A DNA stretch of 64,000 nt from Myxococcota bacterium (GTDB lineage Bacteria; Myxococcota_A; UBA9160; UBA4427): assembly GCA_041389495.1 (NCBI GenBank), contig JAWKRT010000002.1, positions 682,001 through 746,000 of the forward strand, given 5' to 3'. This document shows positions 8,537 to 17,120 of this stretch, in pieces. The notes beneath the pieces are model-generated. The model saw only the letters and a list, made by a program, of their open reading frames with translations, was not told the DNA's origin and did not search any database. Made by a program: the position numbers and the translations under genes. Every line of letters begins with the position of its first letter. Position 1 is the first letter of the stretch.

Positions 8537-8559
8537 TATTGTGAATACGGTTTACTATA
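8537..8559. promoter_or_regulatory. imperfect palindrome, candidate TetR operator
   Basis: In the gap between the divergent SDR (8524) and VOC gene (8663) there is a rare AT-rich stretch. It holds an imperfect inverted repeat: left arm TATTGTGAA, centre TACGG, right arm TTTACTATA, with 7 of 9 arm positions complementary. Size and symmetry suit a TetR-family site, and the TetR gene at 6903-7646 is two genes away in the same unit. Binding is inferred. Confidence 0.5.
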
Positions 8560-8662
8560 GAGGCCGGGTGCGGCGCCGGCAACGCGCCGCGCGGCGGCGC
8601 GCCGGGCGCGCATCGGCCCCGACCGGAGCCAGTTCGCCTAGGCGATCCGACGAGGAGCACGC

Positions 8663-9049
8663 ATGACATCGAAGCTCGGCCAGTACTGCATCAACGTGAG
8701 CGATCTCGAGGCATCCGCGCGCTTCTACCAGGAGGCGCTCGGGCTCGAGCTGCTCGTGCGCACCGACGTGTCGCCGACCGTCCAGGAGGTGATCGTCGGC
8801 GCGAAGGGCGAGGGCGCGCAGCTCCAGCTCGCACAGCACCTCGATCGCGAGGGGCCGATCGAGCACGGCAACGCCTTCTGGAAGCTCTACGTCGAGACCG
8901 ACGACTGTGCGGGCCTCTACGCGCGCGCGCTCGCGGCGGGCGCGACGGCCGAGATGGAGCCGCGCGCGCTCGACAAGTGGCCGGTGACGATCGCGTTCGT
9001 GAAGGATCCCGACGGCTACCTGATCGAGCTCGTCGAGCACACCCGCTGA
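8663..9049 (+). CDS. VOC-superfamily (glyoxalase/lactoylglutathione lyase-like) protein
   Basis: A 128-residue vicinal-oxygen-chelate protein of the single-chain, two-repeat type. It starts with YCINVSDLEASARFYQEALGLEL, has an FWKLYVETDD middle and ends with FVKDPDGYLIELVEH, where the Glu is the expected metal ligand. Family members are glyoxalase I, dioxygenases, epimerases and resistance proteins, so the substrate is open. GACGAGGAG precedes the ATG. The last 34 bases overlap the end of the convergent RidA-fold gene. Confidence 0.85.
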   Translation: MTSKLGQYCINVSDLEASARFYQEALGLELLVRTDVSPTVQEVIVGAKGEGAQLQLAQHLDREGPIEHGNAFWKLYVETDDCAGLYARALAAGATAEMEPRALDKWPVTIAFVKDPDGYLIELVEHTR

Positions 9050-10254
9050 GACGACGCGTCGAGCACGGCCAGGGCCTCCGTCTCGCACAGGAGGTCGGGC
9101 CGGCAGATCGGCGCTTCGACGAGCGCGTGCGGAAAGCCGGTGAAGCCCGCCGCGCGCAGCCGCGCCCGGAGGTCGGATGCGTCCGCGGGCCGCTTCACGT
9201 AGGTCACCGCCGACACGACGTCGCCGAACCCGGCACCCTGGCCCTCGAGCAGCGCGCGCAGGTTCACGAGCATGCGCTCGGCCTGTGCGCCGAAGTCGCC
9301 CGGATGCGCGGTGCGGCCGCGCTCGTCGACGCTCGCCGTTCCCGAGACGTGGAGCGCGACGTGGTTCGCCCGCGCGACGCGCATGCCGCGCGCGAAGTCC
9401 GCGCCGTACTGCGGCGCCTCGTTGAGCGTCGGCGCGCTCATCGGCGCGCGCGCGATCGGGGAGGTCGAGCGCACCGCGTACACGGCGAGACACAGGTCGT
9501 GCCCGGCGGCGGCCGGGCCGCCGCCGATGCCGGTGCTCGCGGGCGGCGGGTCGACCCGACGCGACGTGAAGAACGCGCGCCGCGCGCGGTTGAGGCTGGC
9601 GTAGTCGCGCTCGATGTCGCGCAGCCAGATCCACGTGCGCACGACGTCCGCGAACTCCATGCCGGCCCGCGCGAGCAGCCGCTCGGCGACCTCGAACATC
9701 GCGAGCGCCTGCGTGTACGCGTCGCCGCCGCCGCCGTACAGCGCGCCGGTGCGCAGCTGCGATTCGCCTCCCACGCGCACGAGCACGCCGCCCGCGCGCG
9801 CGCACTCCGCGCAGCCGCAGGCGGGCGGCGCGGCGACGGCGACGGCGTCCGCGGGAAGCGGCACCGCGCGCGGAAGCACGGCGTGGAGCGCGACCTCGAG
9901 CGCGGCGTGCGGGTCGAGCGGGGGCTGCCCGATCTCGACCATCGCGCGCCGCGCGTGCGCAGCGCCGCGCTCGTCGAGCACGCGATCGCGCGCGCCGCGC
10001 ACGGCGTCGAGGTCGGCCCGCGCGTTCCGGAGGAAGACCGTCTCGTCGACGACCGACGCGAGCGCGGCGCCCGCGTCCGCGAGCACGTCGCCGACCGCGC
10101 GGTACAGGGCCTCGGCCTGCGCGCCCGCCGTCGAGAGCCGCGCGGGCGGAGCGGCGTGGAGGAAGATCTCGCGCGCGTCGGGGCCTTCGACGCTGCGCGC
10201 GACGACGCGACAGCCGTGCGCGACGTCCGCGACGGCGCCCGAGCCAGGCGACAC
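9016..10254 (-). CDS. three-module RidA-fold protein, chorismatase-like (FkbO/Hyg5-type)
   Basis: A 412-residue protein that reads as three successive RidA/YjgF-like modules, roughly residues 25-130, 150-262 and 283-400. Each has an 'AQ..a.l..v..lL..AGa...dVv' helix and a following strand pair. The last module carries HVSGTASVD, a GDFGAQ helix start and the ICRPDLLCETEA end, resembling FkbO/Hyg5 chorismatases, which hydrolyse chorismate. The middle module has DPPPASTGIGGGP, also typical of that group. Known chorismatases are shorter with two such units, so three modules is notable. The start is GTG 10254 after GGGAGG. No aromatic polyene or polyketide genes adjoin it, so its product is unknown. 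Confidence 0.65.
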   Translation of the reverse strand: MSPGSGAVADVAHGCRVVARSVEGPDAREIFLHAAPPARLSTAGAQAEALYRAVGDVLADAGAALASVVDETVFLRNARADLDAVRGARDRVLDERGAAHARRAMVEIGQPPLDPHAALEVALHAVLPRAVPLPADAVAVAAPPACGCAECARAGGVLVRVGGESQLRTGALYGGGGDAYTQALAMFEVAERLLARAGMEFADVVRTWIWLRDIERDYASLNRARRAFFTSRRVDPPPASTGIGGGPAAAGHDLCLAVYAVRSTSPIARAPMSAPTLNEAPQYGADFARGMRVARANHVALHVSGTASVDERGRTAHPGDFGAQAERMLVNLRALLEGQGAGFGDVVSAVTYVKRPADASDLRARLRAAGFTGFPHALVEAPICRPDLLCETEALAVLDASSQRVCSTSSIR

Positions 10255-10339
10255 TTCCGACCCTCCCGGCGGCTGGACCCGTCGCGGGCCCGCGACCGGA
10301 CGCGGTCGGCGTCGGCGCGGCTCGGCCGGGCGCTCTCGC

Positions 10340-11554
10340 CTAACAGCCGTCCGTGGGCAGCTGCCCGTCGGGCTCCGTCGAGAAGAACGTGAAGGCCCGC
10401 GGGAGGTTCGCCCGGAAGCAGTTCCCGGTGCCGGGCTCCGGGCCGAACGGCGGCGGCGTCTGCACGTAGAGGATGTCGACGCCCGGGAGCGGCAGCGGCG
10501 GCGGATTGGCGCCGTTGTCGAACAGGTGGTTCAGGACGACGACGTTGTCGTTCGCGGACGGATCGGCGATCGGCGGGTCGTTGATGCAGTTGCGACTCGG
10601 GTCGCCGAGCGAGGTGGCCGTACACCATCCGAGCACGCCGATGCCGACGAAGTCGTTCCCGTCGATGCGGTTGAACGCGATCGTGTGGCCCGAGACGCCG
10701 AGCATCAGCACGCCGACGCCCGGCGGCACGCCGGCCTGGAAGCTTCCCACCGGCGCGGGGTTCGGGAGGTTGTTGTCGTGGATGTGGTTGGCCGTGATCA
10801 CCCAGTCTTCCATGACCGGCTTCGGCGGGTTCCCCGCCGCGTTCGGGTGGAAGAGGCCGACGCCGACGGTGTTGTCGTGGATGTCGTTGAGCGACGCGCG
10901 GACGTTGTTCGAGACCGTGATCTCGAGGCCGATCGGGCTCCCGGACACATCGTTCCCGATCACGCGCACGTTCTCCGAGCCCGCGACCCACATCGCCGTG
11001 TCGAGCGAGCCGTACGACACGTTGCTCGCGACGAGGCCGTTCGCGGAGAGCGTCGGGTAGATGCCGTTGTTGAGGTTGCGCACGGATTCGTTCTGGAAGA
11101 ACTGGAAGCCGTCCACCCAGCGCGTCTGGATCCCGTTCTGCGGGAAGTCCTCGACCGTGAAGCCGCGCACGTAGAAGCCCTCGAGCTGGTCCGGGCAGCT
11201 CGTGCCGCGGTAGTGGCAGCCCGCCGGCGCCGCGAAGATCCCCGTCTCCTGCGTTCCGGTGTGGATCAGGCGCACCTTGCCGGCGTCGCCGAGGTGGCGC
11301 TTCACGCGGCCGATCAGGCGGATGTCGTCGGTCGTGACGTGGAGCCCGTAGAGCGCGTTCTGCGTCTCGCGGTACTCGCCCGGCTCGACGAGGATCGTGT
11401 CGCCCGGCGACGCGGCGTCGATCGCGGCCTGGATCGACTGGCCCGGGAACACGCGGCGCACGGCGGCGTCGGCGGAAGTGGCGCTCGCGAAGAGCGCCGC
11501 AGCGGACAGCGCGGTGGCGAGCAGGGCGAACGAGGGGCGCGGGTGCGTCGTCAT
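10340..11554 (-). CDS. secreted right-handed parallel beta-helix protein
   Basis: A 404-residue exported protein. The N-terminus has a basic start and a hydrophobic Ala/Leu segment ending SADA near residue 30 (signal peptide). It then begins with VFPGQSIQAAIDAASPGDTILVEPGEY, the classic opening of pectate-lyase-like or NosD/DUF1565 beta-helix proteins. Successive Asn-rich rungs follow (NNIRxxxNDI, NHIHDNN, NRIDGNDF, VVLNHLFDN). Cys pairs occur at CHYRGTSC and WC...NC, perhaps disulfides. Catalytic function is not evident; it could be a surface polysaccharide lyase or an adhesin-like scaffold. ATG at 11554 with a GGAG site close by. Confidence 0.8.
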   Translation of the reverse strand: MTTHPRPSFALLATALSAAALFASATSADAAVRRVFPGQSIQAAIDAASPGDTILVEPGEYRETQNALYGLHVTTDDIRLIGRVKRHLGDAGKVRLIHTGTQETGIFAAPAGCHYRGTSCPDQLEGFYVRGFTVEDFPQNGIQTRWVDGFQFFQNESVRNLNNGIYPTLSANGLVASNVSYGSLDTAMWVAGSENVRVIGNDVSGSPIGLEITVSNNVRASLNDIHDNTVGVGLFHPNAAGNPPKPVMEDWVITANHIHDNNLPNPAPVGSFQAGVPPGVGVLMLGVSGHTIAFNRIDGNDFVGIGVLGWCTATSLGDPSRNCINDPPIADPSANDNVVVLNHLFDNGANPPPLPLPGVDILYVQTPPPFGPEPGTGNCFRANLPRAFTFFSTEPDGQLPTDGC

Positions 11555-11830
11555 CGTGTCTCCGGGCTCCGTCGACGAGGTGGACGAGCGGTTCGGCGGG
11601 ATCTCCGCAGGAGTCGCGAGCGGCGACTTCCCCGCATGCCCTTCTACGAGGAGTCCGCTCCGCTGTCAACCAACGAGCGGGCGACCCGCACCGACGCGCG
11701 CGCGACGCGATCTCGACGCAGCGCGGCATTTGACTTCGGGTCGGCGCGTCTCGGAGAATCGCGGGCCTCGGGAAGCGACGGCCTGCGCCTGCGCGCGGGA
11801 CGTCCCGGTGAGGAGCGGGCCCTCGAAGCG

Positions 11831-14161
11831 ATGCGGCGCGAGCGTGCGATCCGACCCGGCCGCGGTGCCCGCGTGCGCGCGGCGCTCCGCCTGACGGTCG
11901 CGGCCGCGCTCGGAGCCGCCGGCCTCGCCGCGTGCCGCGCGGAGCCGGCGCCGCTCGCCTTCCCGAACGAGACGACGGGCCGCCTCTCCATCCAGTATCC
12001 GCAGGACGAGACGCTCTTCCCGCCCGACCTCGCCGCGCCGACCTTCCTGTGGAGCGACGAGACCTCGGGCGTCGAGCGCTGGGAGGTGATGCTGCGGCTC
12101 GCGCCGGGCGGCCCCGAGGGCGGGGAGGGCGACGGCGCCGACGCGCTGCAGCGCTTCCCGGCGGCGCAACCGCGCTGGCAGCCGACCCCGGAAGACTGGG
12201 CCGCGATCCAGCGGCGCACGCGCGAGCGCGACGCCGACCTGGCGATCGTCGGCGTCGATGCGCGCGCGCGCGCCGTGTCGTCGGCGCGCATCCGCATCCG
12301 CACGTCCGCCGACCCCGTCGGCGACTCCATCTTCTATCGCGAGGTTCCGCTCCCGTTCATCGACGCCGTGCAGGACCCGTCGCGCATCCGCTGGCGCTTC
12401 GGCGCGATCGACTCCGAGGAGCGCCCGCCGGTCGTGCTCGAGAACCTCCCCGTGTGCGGCAACTGCCACTCGTTCTCGGCCGACGGGAGCACGCTCGGGC
12501 TCGACGTCGACTACGGCAACGACAAGGGCGGCTACGCGATCCTGCCCGTCGCGCGCGAGATGGTGCTCGACGACGAGCGCATCATCACGTGGAGCGACTA
12601 CCGGCGCGGCGACGGCGAGGCGACGTTCGGGCTGCTGTCGCAGGTCTCGCCCGACGGCCGCTACGTGATCAGCACGGTGAAGGACCGGGCGGTCTTCGTC
12701 GCGACGCCCGAGATCGAGTTCTCGCAGCTCTTCTTCCCGATCAAGGGGATCCTCGTCGTCTACGACAGGGTGACGGGCACCTACGCGCCGCTGCCCGGCG
12801 CCGACGACCCCGACTACGTGCAGAGCAACCCGACCTGGAGCCCCGACGGGCAGTCGGTCGTGTTCGCCCGCGCGAAGGCCTACCGCAAGGAGTCGATCGC
12901 CAACGCGCAGGCGATCCTGCTCGACGAGAAGGACGTGCCCGAGTTCGTCGACGGCACGGAGCCCTTCAAGTTCGACCTCTACCGCGTTCCCTTCGACGAA
13001 GGGCGCGGCGGGAAGGCGCTGCCGATCGCGGGCGCGTCGCACGACGGGAAGAGCAACTACTTCGCGAAGTTCTCGCCCGACGGGAAGTGGATCGTCTTCT
13101 GCAAGGCCGAGAACTACATGCTGCTCATGCCGGACAGCGAGCTCTTCATCGTGCCGGCCGAGGGCGGCGAGGCGCGGCGGCTGCGCGCGAACACGCCGCG
13201 CATGAACTCGTGGCACAGCTTCTCCTCGAACGGGCGCTGGCTCGTGTTCTCGTCGAAGGCGAACACGCCCTACACGCAGCTCTTCCTCACGCACATCGAC
13301 GAGCAGGGGCGCTCGACGCCGCCCGTCGTGCTCGACCGCTTCACCGGGAGCGACCGCGCCGCCAACATCCCCGAGTTCGTGCCGCTCCCCGCCGACGCGA
13401 TCGCGAAGATCACGGAGCGCTTCCTCGACGCGTACTCGTTCCTGCGCGCGGGCATGGCCAACGAGCGCACCGGCAACTACCCGATGGCGGTCGAGGCCTA
13501 CCGCCGCGGGCTCGCCGTCGCCCCCGACAACGTCGAGCTGCTCAACTCGCTCGGGTTCTCGCTCTTCCAGCAGGGCCGCAGCCAGGACGCGATCGAGGCG
13601 TTCGAGAAGGCGCTCGCGATCGATCCGAAGCACGCCAAGGCGCACAACAACATGGCGCTCGCCGCGATCGACGCCGGCGAGCTCGAGCTCGCCGAAGCGC
13701 ACTACCGCGAGTCGCTCGCGGTCGAGCCGCAGCCCGCCGTCTACAACGACCTCGGCTTCGTGCTCGAGCGTCTCGGCATGCAGGACGAGGCGGTCGCGAG
13801 CTACCGCGAAGCGCTCGCGCTCGACCCCGGCTCGGCCGCCGCGCACTACAACCTCGCCGCATGGCTCGTGCGCGAGGGAGACTACGCCGAGGCCGAGCGC
13901 CACTTCCGCGCGGCGCTCGCCGCGAAGCCGAGCGCGCCCGCGCACGCGGGGCTCGCGCTCGCGCTCGCGCGCCAGGGGCGCGCGGACGAGGCGAACGCGA
14001 GCCTCGGCGAAGCGATCGCGCTCGACCCGGCGAAGGCGGAGGCCTTCCGGAGGCTCGCGGAGGTCGAGCTCGATCCGGGCGGCGCCGCGTCCGCAGCGCC
14101 GCCCGGACGAGAGATCCTCTCCCCGCGGCCCGTCGCGGAGCCCGCTCGAACCGCTCGTTAG
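11831..14161 (+). CDS. lipoprotein with PD40/TolB-like propeller, CxxCH motif and TPR array
   Basis: A 776-residue protein with a lipoprotein signal (basic start, then AAGLAAC with Cys35 as lipobox Cys). Residues about 50-180 are an Ig/fibronectin-like lead. A C-G-N-C-H sequence at residues 209-213 could bind one c-type haem. WD40/PD40-like blades follow (SPDGRYVIS, NPTWSPDGQSVVFARAK, KFSPDGKWIVFCKAE, SFSSNGRWLVFSSKA). From about residue 533 a series of TPRs runs to the end (YPMAVEAYRRGL, SQDAIEAFEKALAIDPKHAKAHNNMA and so on). I chose the ATG at 11831 because it gives a clean lipoprotein signal. Its stop shares bases with the stop of the convergent gene (TTAG at 14158-14161). Confidence 0.8.
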   Translation: MRRERAIRPGRGARVRAALRLTVAAALGAAGLAACRAEPAPLAFPNETTGRLSIQYPQDETLFPPDLAAPTFLWSDETSGVERWEVMLRLAPGGPEGGEGDGADALQRFPAAQPRWQPTPEDWAAIQRRTRERDADLAIVGVDARARAVSSARIRIRTSADPVGDSIFYREVPLPFIDAVQDPSRIRWRFGAIDSEERPPVVLENLPVCGNCHSFSADGSTLGLDVDYGNDKGGYAILPVAREMVLDDERIITWSDYRRGDGEATFGLLSQVSPDGRYVISTVKDRAVFVATPEIEFSQLFFPIKGILVVYDRVTGTYAPLPGADDPDYVQSNPTWSPDGQSVVFARAKAYRKESIANAQAILLDEKDVPEFVDGTEPFKFDLYRVPFDEGRGGKALPIAGASHDGKSNYFAKFSPDGKWIVFCKAENYMLLMPDSELFIVPAEGGEARRLRANTPRMNSWHSFSSNGRWLVFSSKANTPYTQLFLTHIDEQGRSTPPVVLDRFTGSDRAANIPEFVPLPADAIAKITERFLDAYSFLRAGMANERTGNYPMAVEAYRRGLAVAPDNVELLNSLGFSLFQQGRSQDAIEAFEKALAIDPKHAKAHNNMALAAIDAGELELAEAHYRESLAVEPQPAVYNDLGFVLERLGMQDEAVASYREALALDPGSAAAHYNLAAWLVREGDYAEAERHFRAALAAKPSAPAHAGLALALARQGRADEANASLGEAIALDPAKAEAFRRLAEVELDPGGAASAAPPGREILSPRPVAEPARTAR

Positions 14162-14661
14162 TCGCCGCTCTGCTTGAGCGCCTTGAACACCGGAAGCGAT
14201 GCGAGGTAGGTGCCGTTCGTCGGATCGACGACGAACGCGGCGCAGATGATCTTGGTCGACGTCGAGAGGATGCGAGCCGCTCCCGTGCCGGCGATCACCG
14301 GCGGCGTCGCGATCGCCGTCGTCGAGAGGCCCGTGATCGCGCGAGTCGAGATTCCGTCGGTGTCGCCGGGTCCCGACAGGAACTCGTCGCCGTCGCCCGC
14401 CGCGACGTCGTTCGCCGAGGAGCCGTTGTCGAAGAACTCGACTGCGAAGTGGATGTCCTTCCCGCCCGTCTTCTCCAGCGACGTGCACGACACGTAGGTC
14501 GCCTGCGTCGCGCTGTCGACGACGCCGGCGATCGAGAACACGACCTTGGCCCGGTCGGTGCCGCTGATCAGCGGCGGCTTGTCACCGATCAGGTTCTGCG
14601 CGCTCGCCGTCCCCGCGACCATCCAGCACGCGACCCCTGCGATCACTGCAAGTCTCGACAT
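14158..14661 (-). CDS. small exported protein of unknown function
   Basis: A 167-residue protein with a signal peptide (MSRLAVIAGVACWMVAGTASAQ; cleavage expected after ASA). The mature part has two Cys (SCTS, IICAAF) and many small polar residues (DNGSSANDVAAGDGDEF), suggesting a beta-rich secreted domain. I do not recognise the family. The ATG at 14661 follows GGAAGGGAGGG, which is why I prefer it to a longer upstream frame. It is convergent with the lipoprotein gene, and the two stop codons overlap by three bases. Confidence 0.7.
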   Translation of the reverse strand: MSRLAVIAGVACWMVAGTASAQNLIGDKPPLISGTDRAKVVFSIAGVVDSATQATYVSCTSLEKTGGKDIHFAVEFFDNGSSANDVAAGDGDEFLSGPGDTDGISTRAITGLSTTAIATPPVIAGTGAARILSTSTKIICAAFVVDPTNGTYLASLPVFKALKQSGD

Positions 14662-14755
14662 CGTGAGAGCCCTCCCTTCCATCGACGATCGGTTCCCGCG
14701 CGCCACCGCGGCGCGCGACGGAATCCTCTCGACACACCGAGGAGCGTCGGGTCGC

Positions 14756-15601
14756 CTAGCCAGGCGCTCCCTCCGCATGCTGCGGCAGCGCGTCCGCGAT
14801 CTCGAACCACTCGGCCCTGCTCGCCGTGAAGATGTGCTCGCGCGGGCGGATGCCCGGGTCGGCGTCGAGCGAGCCCATCGGCGTGATGCAGAGGTCGCGG
14901 CCCGGGTCGACGCGCGGCACCTTGCCGCCGCAGCGGTCGCAGAAGGCCTGCGTGAAGAAGCGCGCGTCGGGGATCTTGTACGTGGCGACGCGGTCGGCGC
15001 CGCGCTCCCAACGGATCTCGCTCGCGCGGTTCAGCATGTTGGTCGCGTGCGCGGCCCCGCGCGCCTTGCGGCAGCGCCCGCAGTGGCAGTGGCGTGCGAA
15101 GAAGGGCTCCGCGAGCAGCGCGAACGCGACCGCGCCGCAGCCGCAGCTCCCGGGGAGGCCCGGGCCCGCGTGCGCGCGCGGCAGGTCGGGGTGCACGGCG
15201 GCGTCGATGCCGGGCGGGAATGCGTCGAAGCGCGGGAGCGCGTCGGCGATCTCGTCCCACGGCGCCTTCGACGCGACGAACATGTGGATCGAGGGACGCA
15301 GCGACGTCGCGTCGTCGAAGCTGCCGGCGGGCAGCATCGCGAACGGCGTGCCCGGAGCCGGTGCGAGCGGAACGACCGACCCGCACCGCTGGCAGAAGCG
15401 CCGCGCCATGCCCGGCGACGACGACCACGCGCCGACGGCGTCGTCGCCGTCGATGCGGAAGCCCGCGGCCGGCGCGAGCGCGTAGGTCGCGAAGCCCGTG
15501 CCGTGGTGCTTGCGGCAACGTCCGCAGTGGCAGTGCGCGAGCGAGACGGGATCGGCGTCGGTGCTCCACCGAACGGCACCGCACAGACAGGAAGAGTGCA
15601 C
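14756..15601 (-). CDS. tandem GFA-domain (CENP-V/GFA zinc) protein
   Basis: A 281-residue protein made of two glutathione-dependent formaldehyde-activating (GFA) domains in a row, residues about 1-130 and 148-281. Each has the zinc-binding set: SCLCGAV / CHCGRCRK / FCQRCGS in the first and SCGCGAV / CHCGRCRK / FCDRCGG in the second. Both end with a WxEIADALP segment, showing internal duplication. Single-domain members are about 130-150 residues. The family binds zinc and is linked to glutathione adducts, but most members have no proven reaction. It starts at GTG 15601 and heads a minus-strand run separate from the DUF3293/VOC pair. Confidence 0.85.
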   Translation of the reverse strand: MHSSCLCGAVRWSTDADPVSLAHCHCGRCRKHHGTGFATYALAPAAGFRIDGDDAVGAWSSSPGMARRFCQRCGSVVPLAPAPGTPFAMLPAGSFDDATSLRPSIHMFVASKAPWDEIADALPRFDAFPPGIDAAVHPDLPRAHAGPGLPGSCGCGAVAFALLAEPFFARHCHCGRCRKARGAAHATNMLNRASEIRWERGADRVATYKIPDARFFTQAFCDRCGGKVPRVDPGRDLCITPMGSLDADPGIRPREHIFTASRAEWFEIADALPQHAEGAPG

Positions 15602-15679
15602 GGCCAGGCCCTCCGAGGCGCGCGCCGGAACGTAGGCGGGTGCGCGGCGCGCGGCGAGGGGCGCGCGCGATCTTCGGGC

Positions 15680-16159
15680 TCAGAGCTCGCGGTCGCGGGG
15701 GACGCGACAGTCGACGAGCCGCGCGGGCTCGCCGCGCCGGCCCGCGACGATCGCGTTCTGCCCGAACCGCCGGCCGAGGTCGACACCGCGTTCGTCGTCG
15801 ACTCCGAGCGCGAGGAAGCTCGCCTCGGGCTTCCAGCTCGCGTCGGCGCCGCGGCCGAAGCCCGCGAAGCGCGCCGCGGCGAAGCGGTCGAGCTCGGCCG
15901 CGAGCTCGGCGTTGCGCCGCGCGTTGTCGTCGTCGGCGAGTGGCTCGGAGTGCGGATTCCAGGCCGTCACGTAGACCCACTCCGCGACGCCGTGCGCGTC
16001 GAGCAGCGCGTCGAGTCGCGCGCAGCACTCGCCGACGCGGATCGCGATGGGCGCACTCGCGTCGTCGACGACGGCCTCGAAGCGCGTCGCTCGATAGGCC
16101 CGCCAGAGCGCGTCGTCGTCGGGTGCCCGGGCGTCGCCGTCCCGTCGCGCCGCCGTCAC
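15680..16159 (-). CDS. DUF3293-family protein
   Basis: A 159-residue cytosolic protein with the DUF3293 signature: LWRAYRATRFEA, an AIRVGECCARLD segment, then VTAWNPHSEPL with the N-x-x-R-N helix, and a C-terminal FGQNAIVAG. No function is established for this family. The GTG start at 16159 overlaps the stop of the VOC gene by four bases (GTGA), so it is translationally coupled to it. A longer in-frame extension upstream is Arg-rich and lies inside the VOC gene, so I rejected it. Confidence 0.78.
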   Translation of the reverse strand: MTAARRDGDARAPDDDALWRAYRATRFEAVVDDASAPIAIRVGECCARLDALLDAHGVAEWVYVTAWNPHSEPLADDDNARRNAELAAELDRFAAARFAGFGRGADASWKPEASFLALGVDDERGVDLGRRFGQNAIVAGRRGEPARLVDCRVPRDREL

Positions 16160-16989
16160 GCCGCGCTCTCGAGGAGGCGCACGCTCGCCCCGGCCCACGG
16201 CGCGAAGTCGACCGTGCGCGCGCCGTGCGCGCCGTCGCCGTCGCTTCGCCGCGCGACCGCGAGGCCGGCCGCGGTCGCGCTCGCGACGCTCTGCGCGAGG
16301 TCCGCGCAGCGGAACGCGATGGCGCGGAGGCCGGGCGTCCAGGCGTCGGCGCGCGCATCGGCGTCGCGCGCGGGCGCGACGAGCCGCAGGCCGAGGCGTC
16401 GGTGCAGGCGCGCGCGCACGCCGCGCTCGGCGTCGACGCACTCGGCGTCGAACGCGTCTCCGAGGATGGGCTCGAGCGCGCGCGCGGCCGCGTCGAGCGC
16501 GATGCCCGGGGCGAGCGCGAACTCGACGTACTCGACGGCGGCGTCCGTGAGCGCCACGTACTCGCCCGGCAGCTGGTGCTCGACGAGCTCGAACGCGAGG
16601 CCCGAGACGGGCTCGGGCCAGAGCTGCGCCTGCACGACGTTCTTGCCGAGCCCGATGTCCTCACTGCCGACGCGGCTTCGCACGGCGAGCCCGTGCGCGA
16701 CGGCCTGCGCGATGCCGCGGTCGACGTCGGCGACGCGGTACGACGGCGAGAGGATGCCGAGCGTCGGGAGCGCGCTGCCGCCGAACGCCGGCCGCGCGGC
16801 GTCGATCGGCTGGATGAAGTCGCCGCCGCACGTGTGCCACGCGCCGTAGGCGTTCACCGCGGGGCCGCCGTAGTCGTCGACGAAGTGCCCGCTCTGCCGC
16901 GGGCCGTCGAGGAGCGGCCCGTAGATGCGCTTCGCGCGCGCGAGATCGGGCACGGTGAAGTGGACGTGGTCGAGACACTGGAGCTCCAT
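16156..16989 (-). CDS. VOC-superfamily protein (glyoxalase-like, double domain)
   Basis: A 277-residue protein. The N-terminal half is a clear VOC domain: LDHVHFTVPDLARAKRIYGPLLDG, then AYGAWHTCGGDFIQPID, a YRVADVDRGIA start of a second repeat and LAFELVEHQLPGEY with a metal-ligand Glu. The C-terminal half (residues about 150-277) repeats the pattern more weakly (EYVEFALAPGIALD, LRAIAFRCADLAQSV). Two-domain VOC proteins include methylmalonyl-CoA epimerase-like and extradiol dioxygenase-like members. The ATG at 16989 has GAGG six bases upstream. It forms a two-gene unit with DUF3293. Confidence 0.8.
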   Translation of the reverse strand: MELQCLDHVHFTVPDLARAKRIYGPLLDGPRQSGHFVDDYGGPAVNAYGAWHTCGGDFIQPIDAARPAFGGSALPTLGILSPSYRVADVDRGIAQAVAHGLAVRSRVGSEDIGLGKNVVQAQLWPEPVSGLAFELVEHQLPGEYVALTDAAVEYVEFALAPGIALDAAARALEPILGDAFDAECVDAERGVRARLHRRLGLRLVAPARDADARADAWTPGLRAIAFRCADLAQSVASATAAGLAVARRSDGDGAHGARTVDFAPWAGASVRLLESAA

Positions 16990-17120
16990 GGCGCACCTCG
17001 CGGCGCGATCGTTCCACGCGCGGCGCCCGCCGTGCAACCGCGGCTTTGACGCGCGCGATCGCCCGCTGGCATGCTGCGCGCCGCGGCGCGCGAACGCGCG
17101 AACGCAGAGGAGGTGGCGCG

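Noticed and set aside
7647..8669. Extension of the TetR frame upstream through the SDR at 7754
   Set aside because: The extended part is Arg-rich shadow sequence of the SDR; a GTG with a ribosome site at 7646 gives a normal TetR length.
11642..11830. Longer N-terminus for the PD40/TPR lipoprotein
   Set aside because: The added residues would bury the lipoprotein signal behind about 65 polar residues; the ATG at 11831 gives a proper signal and lipobox.
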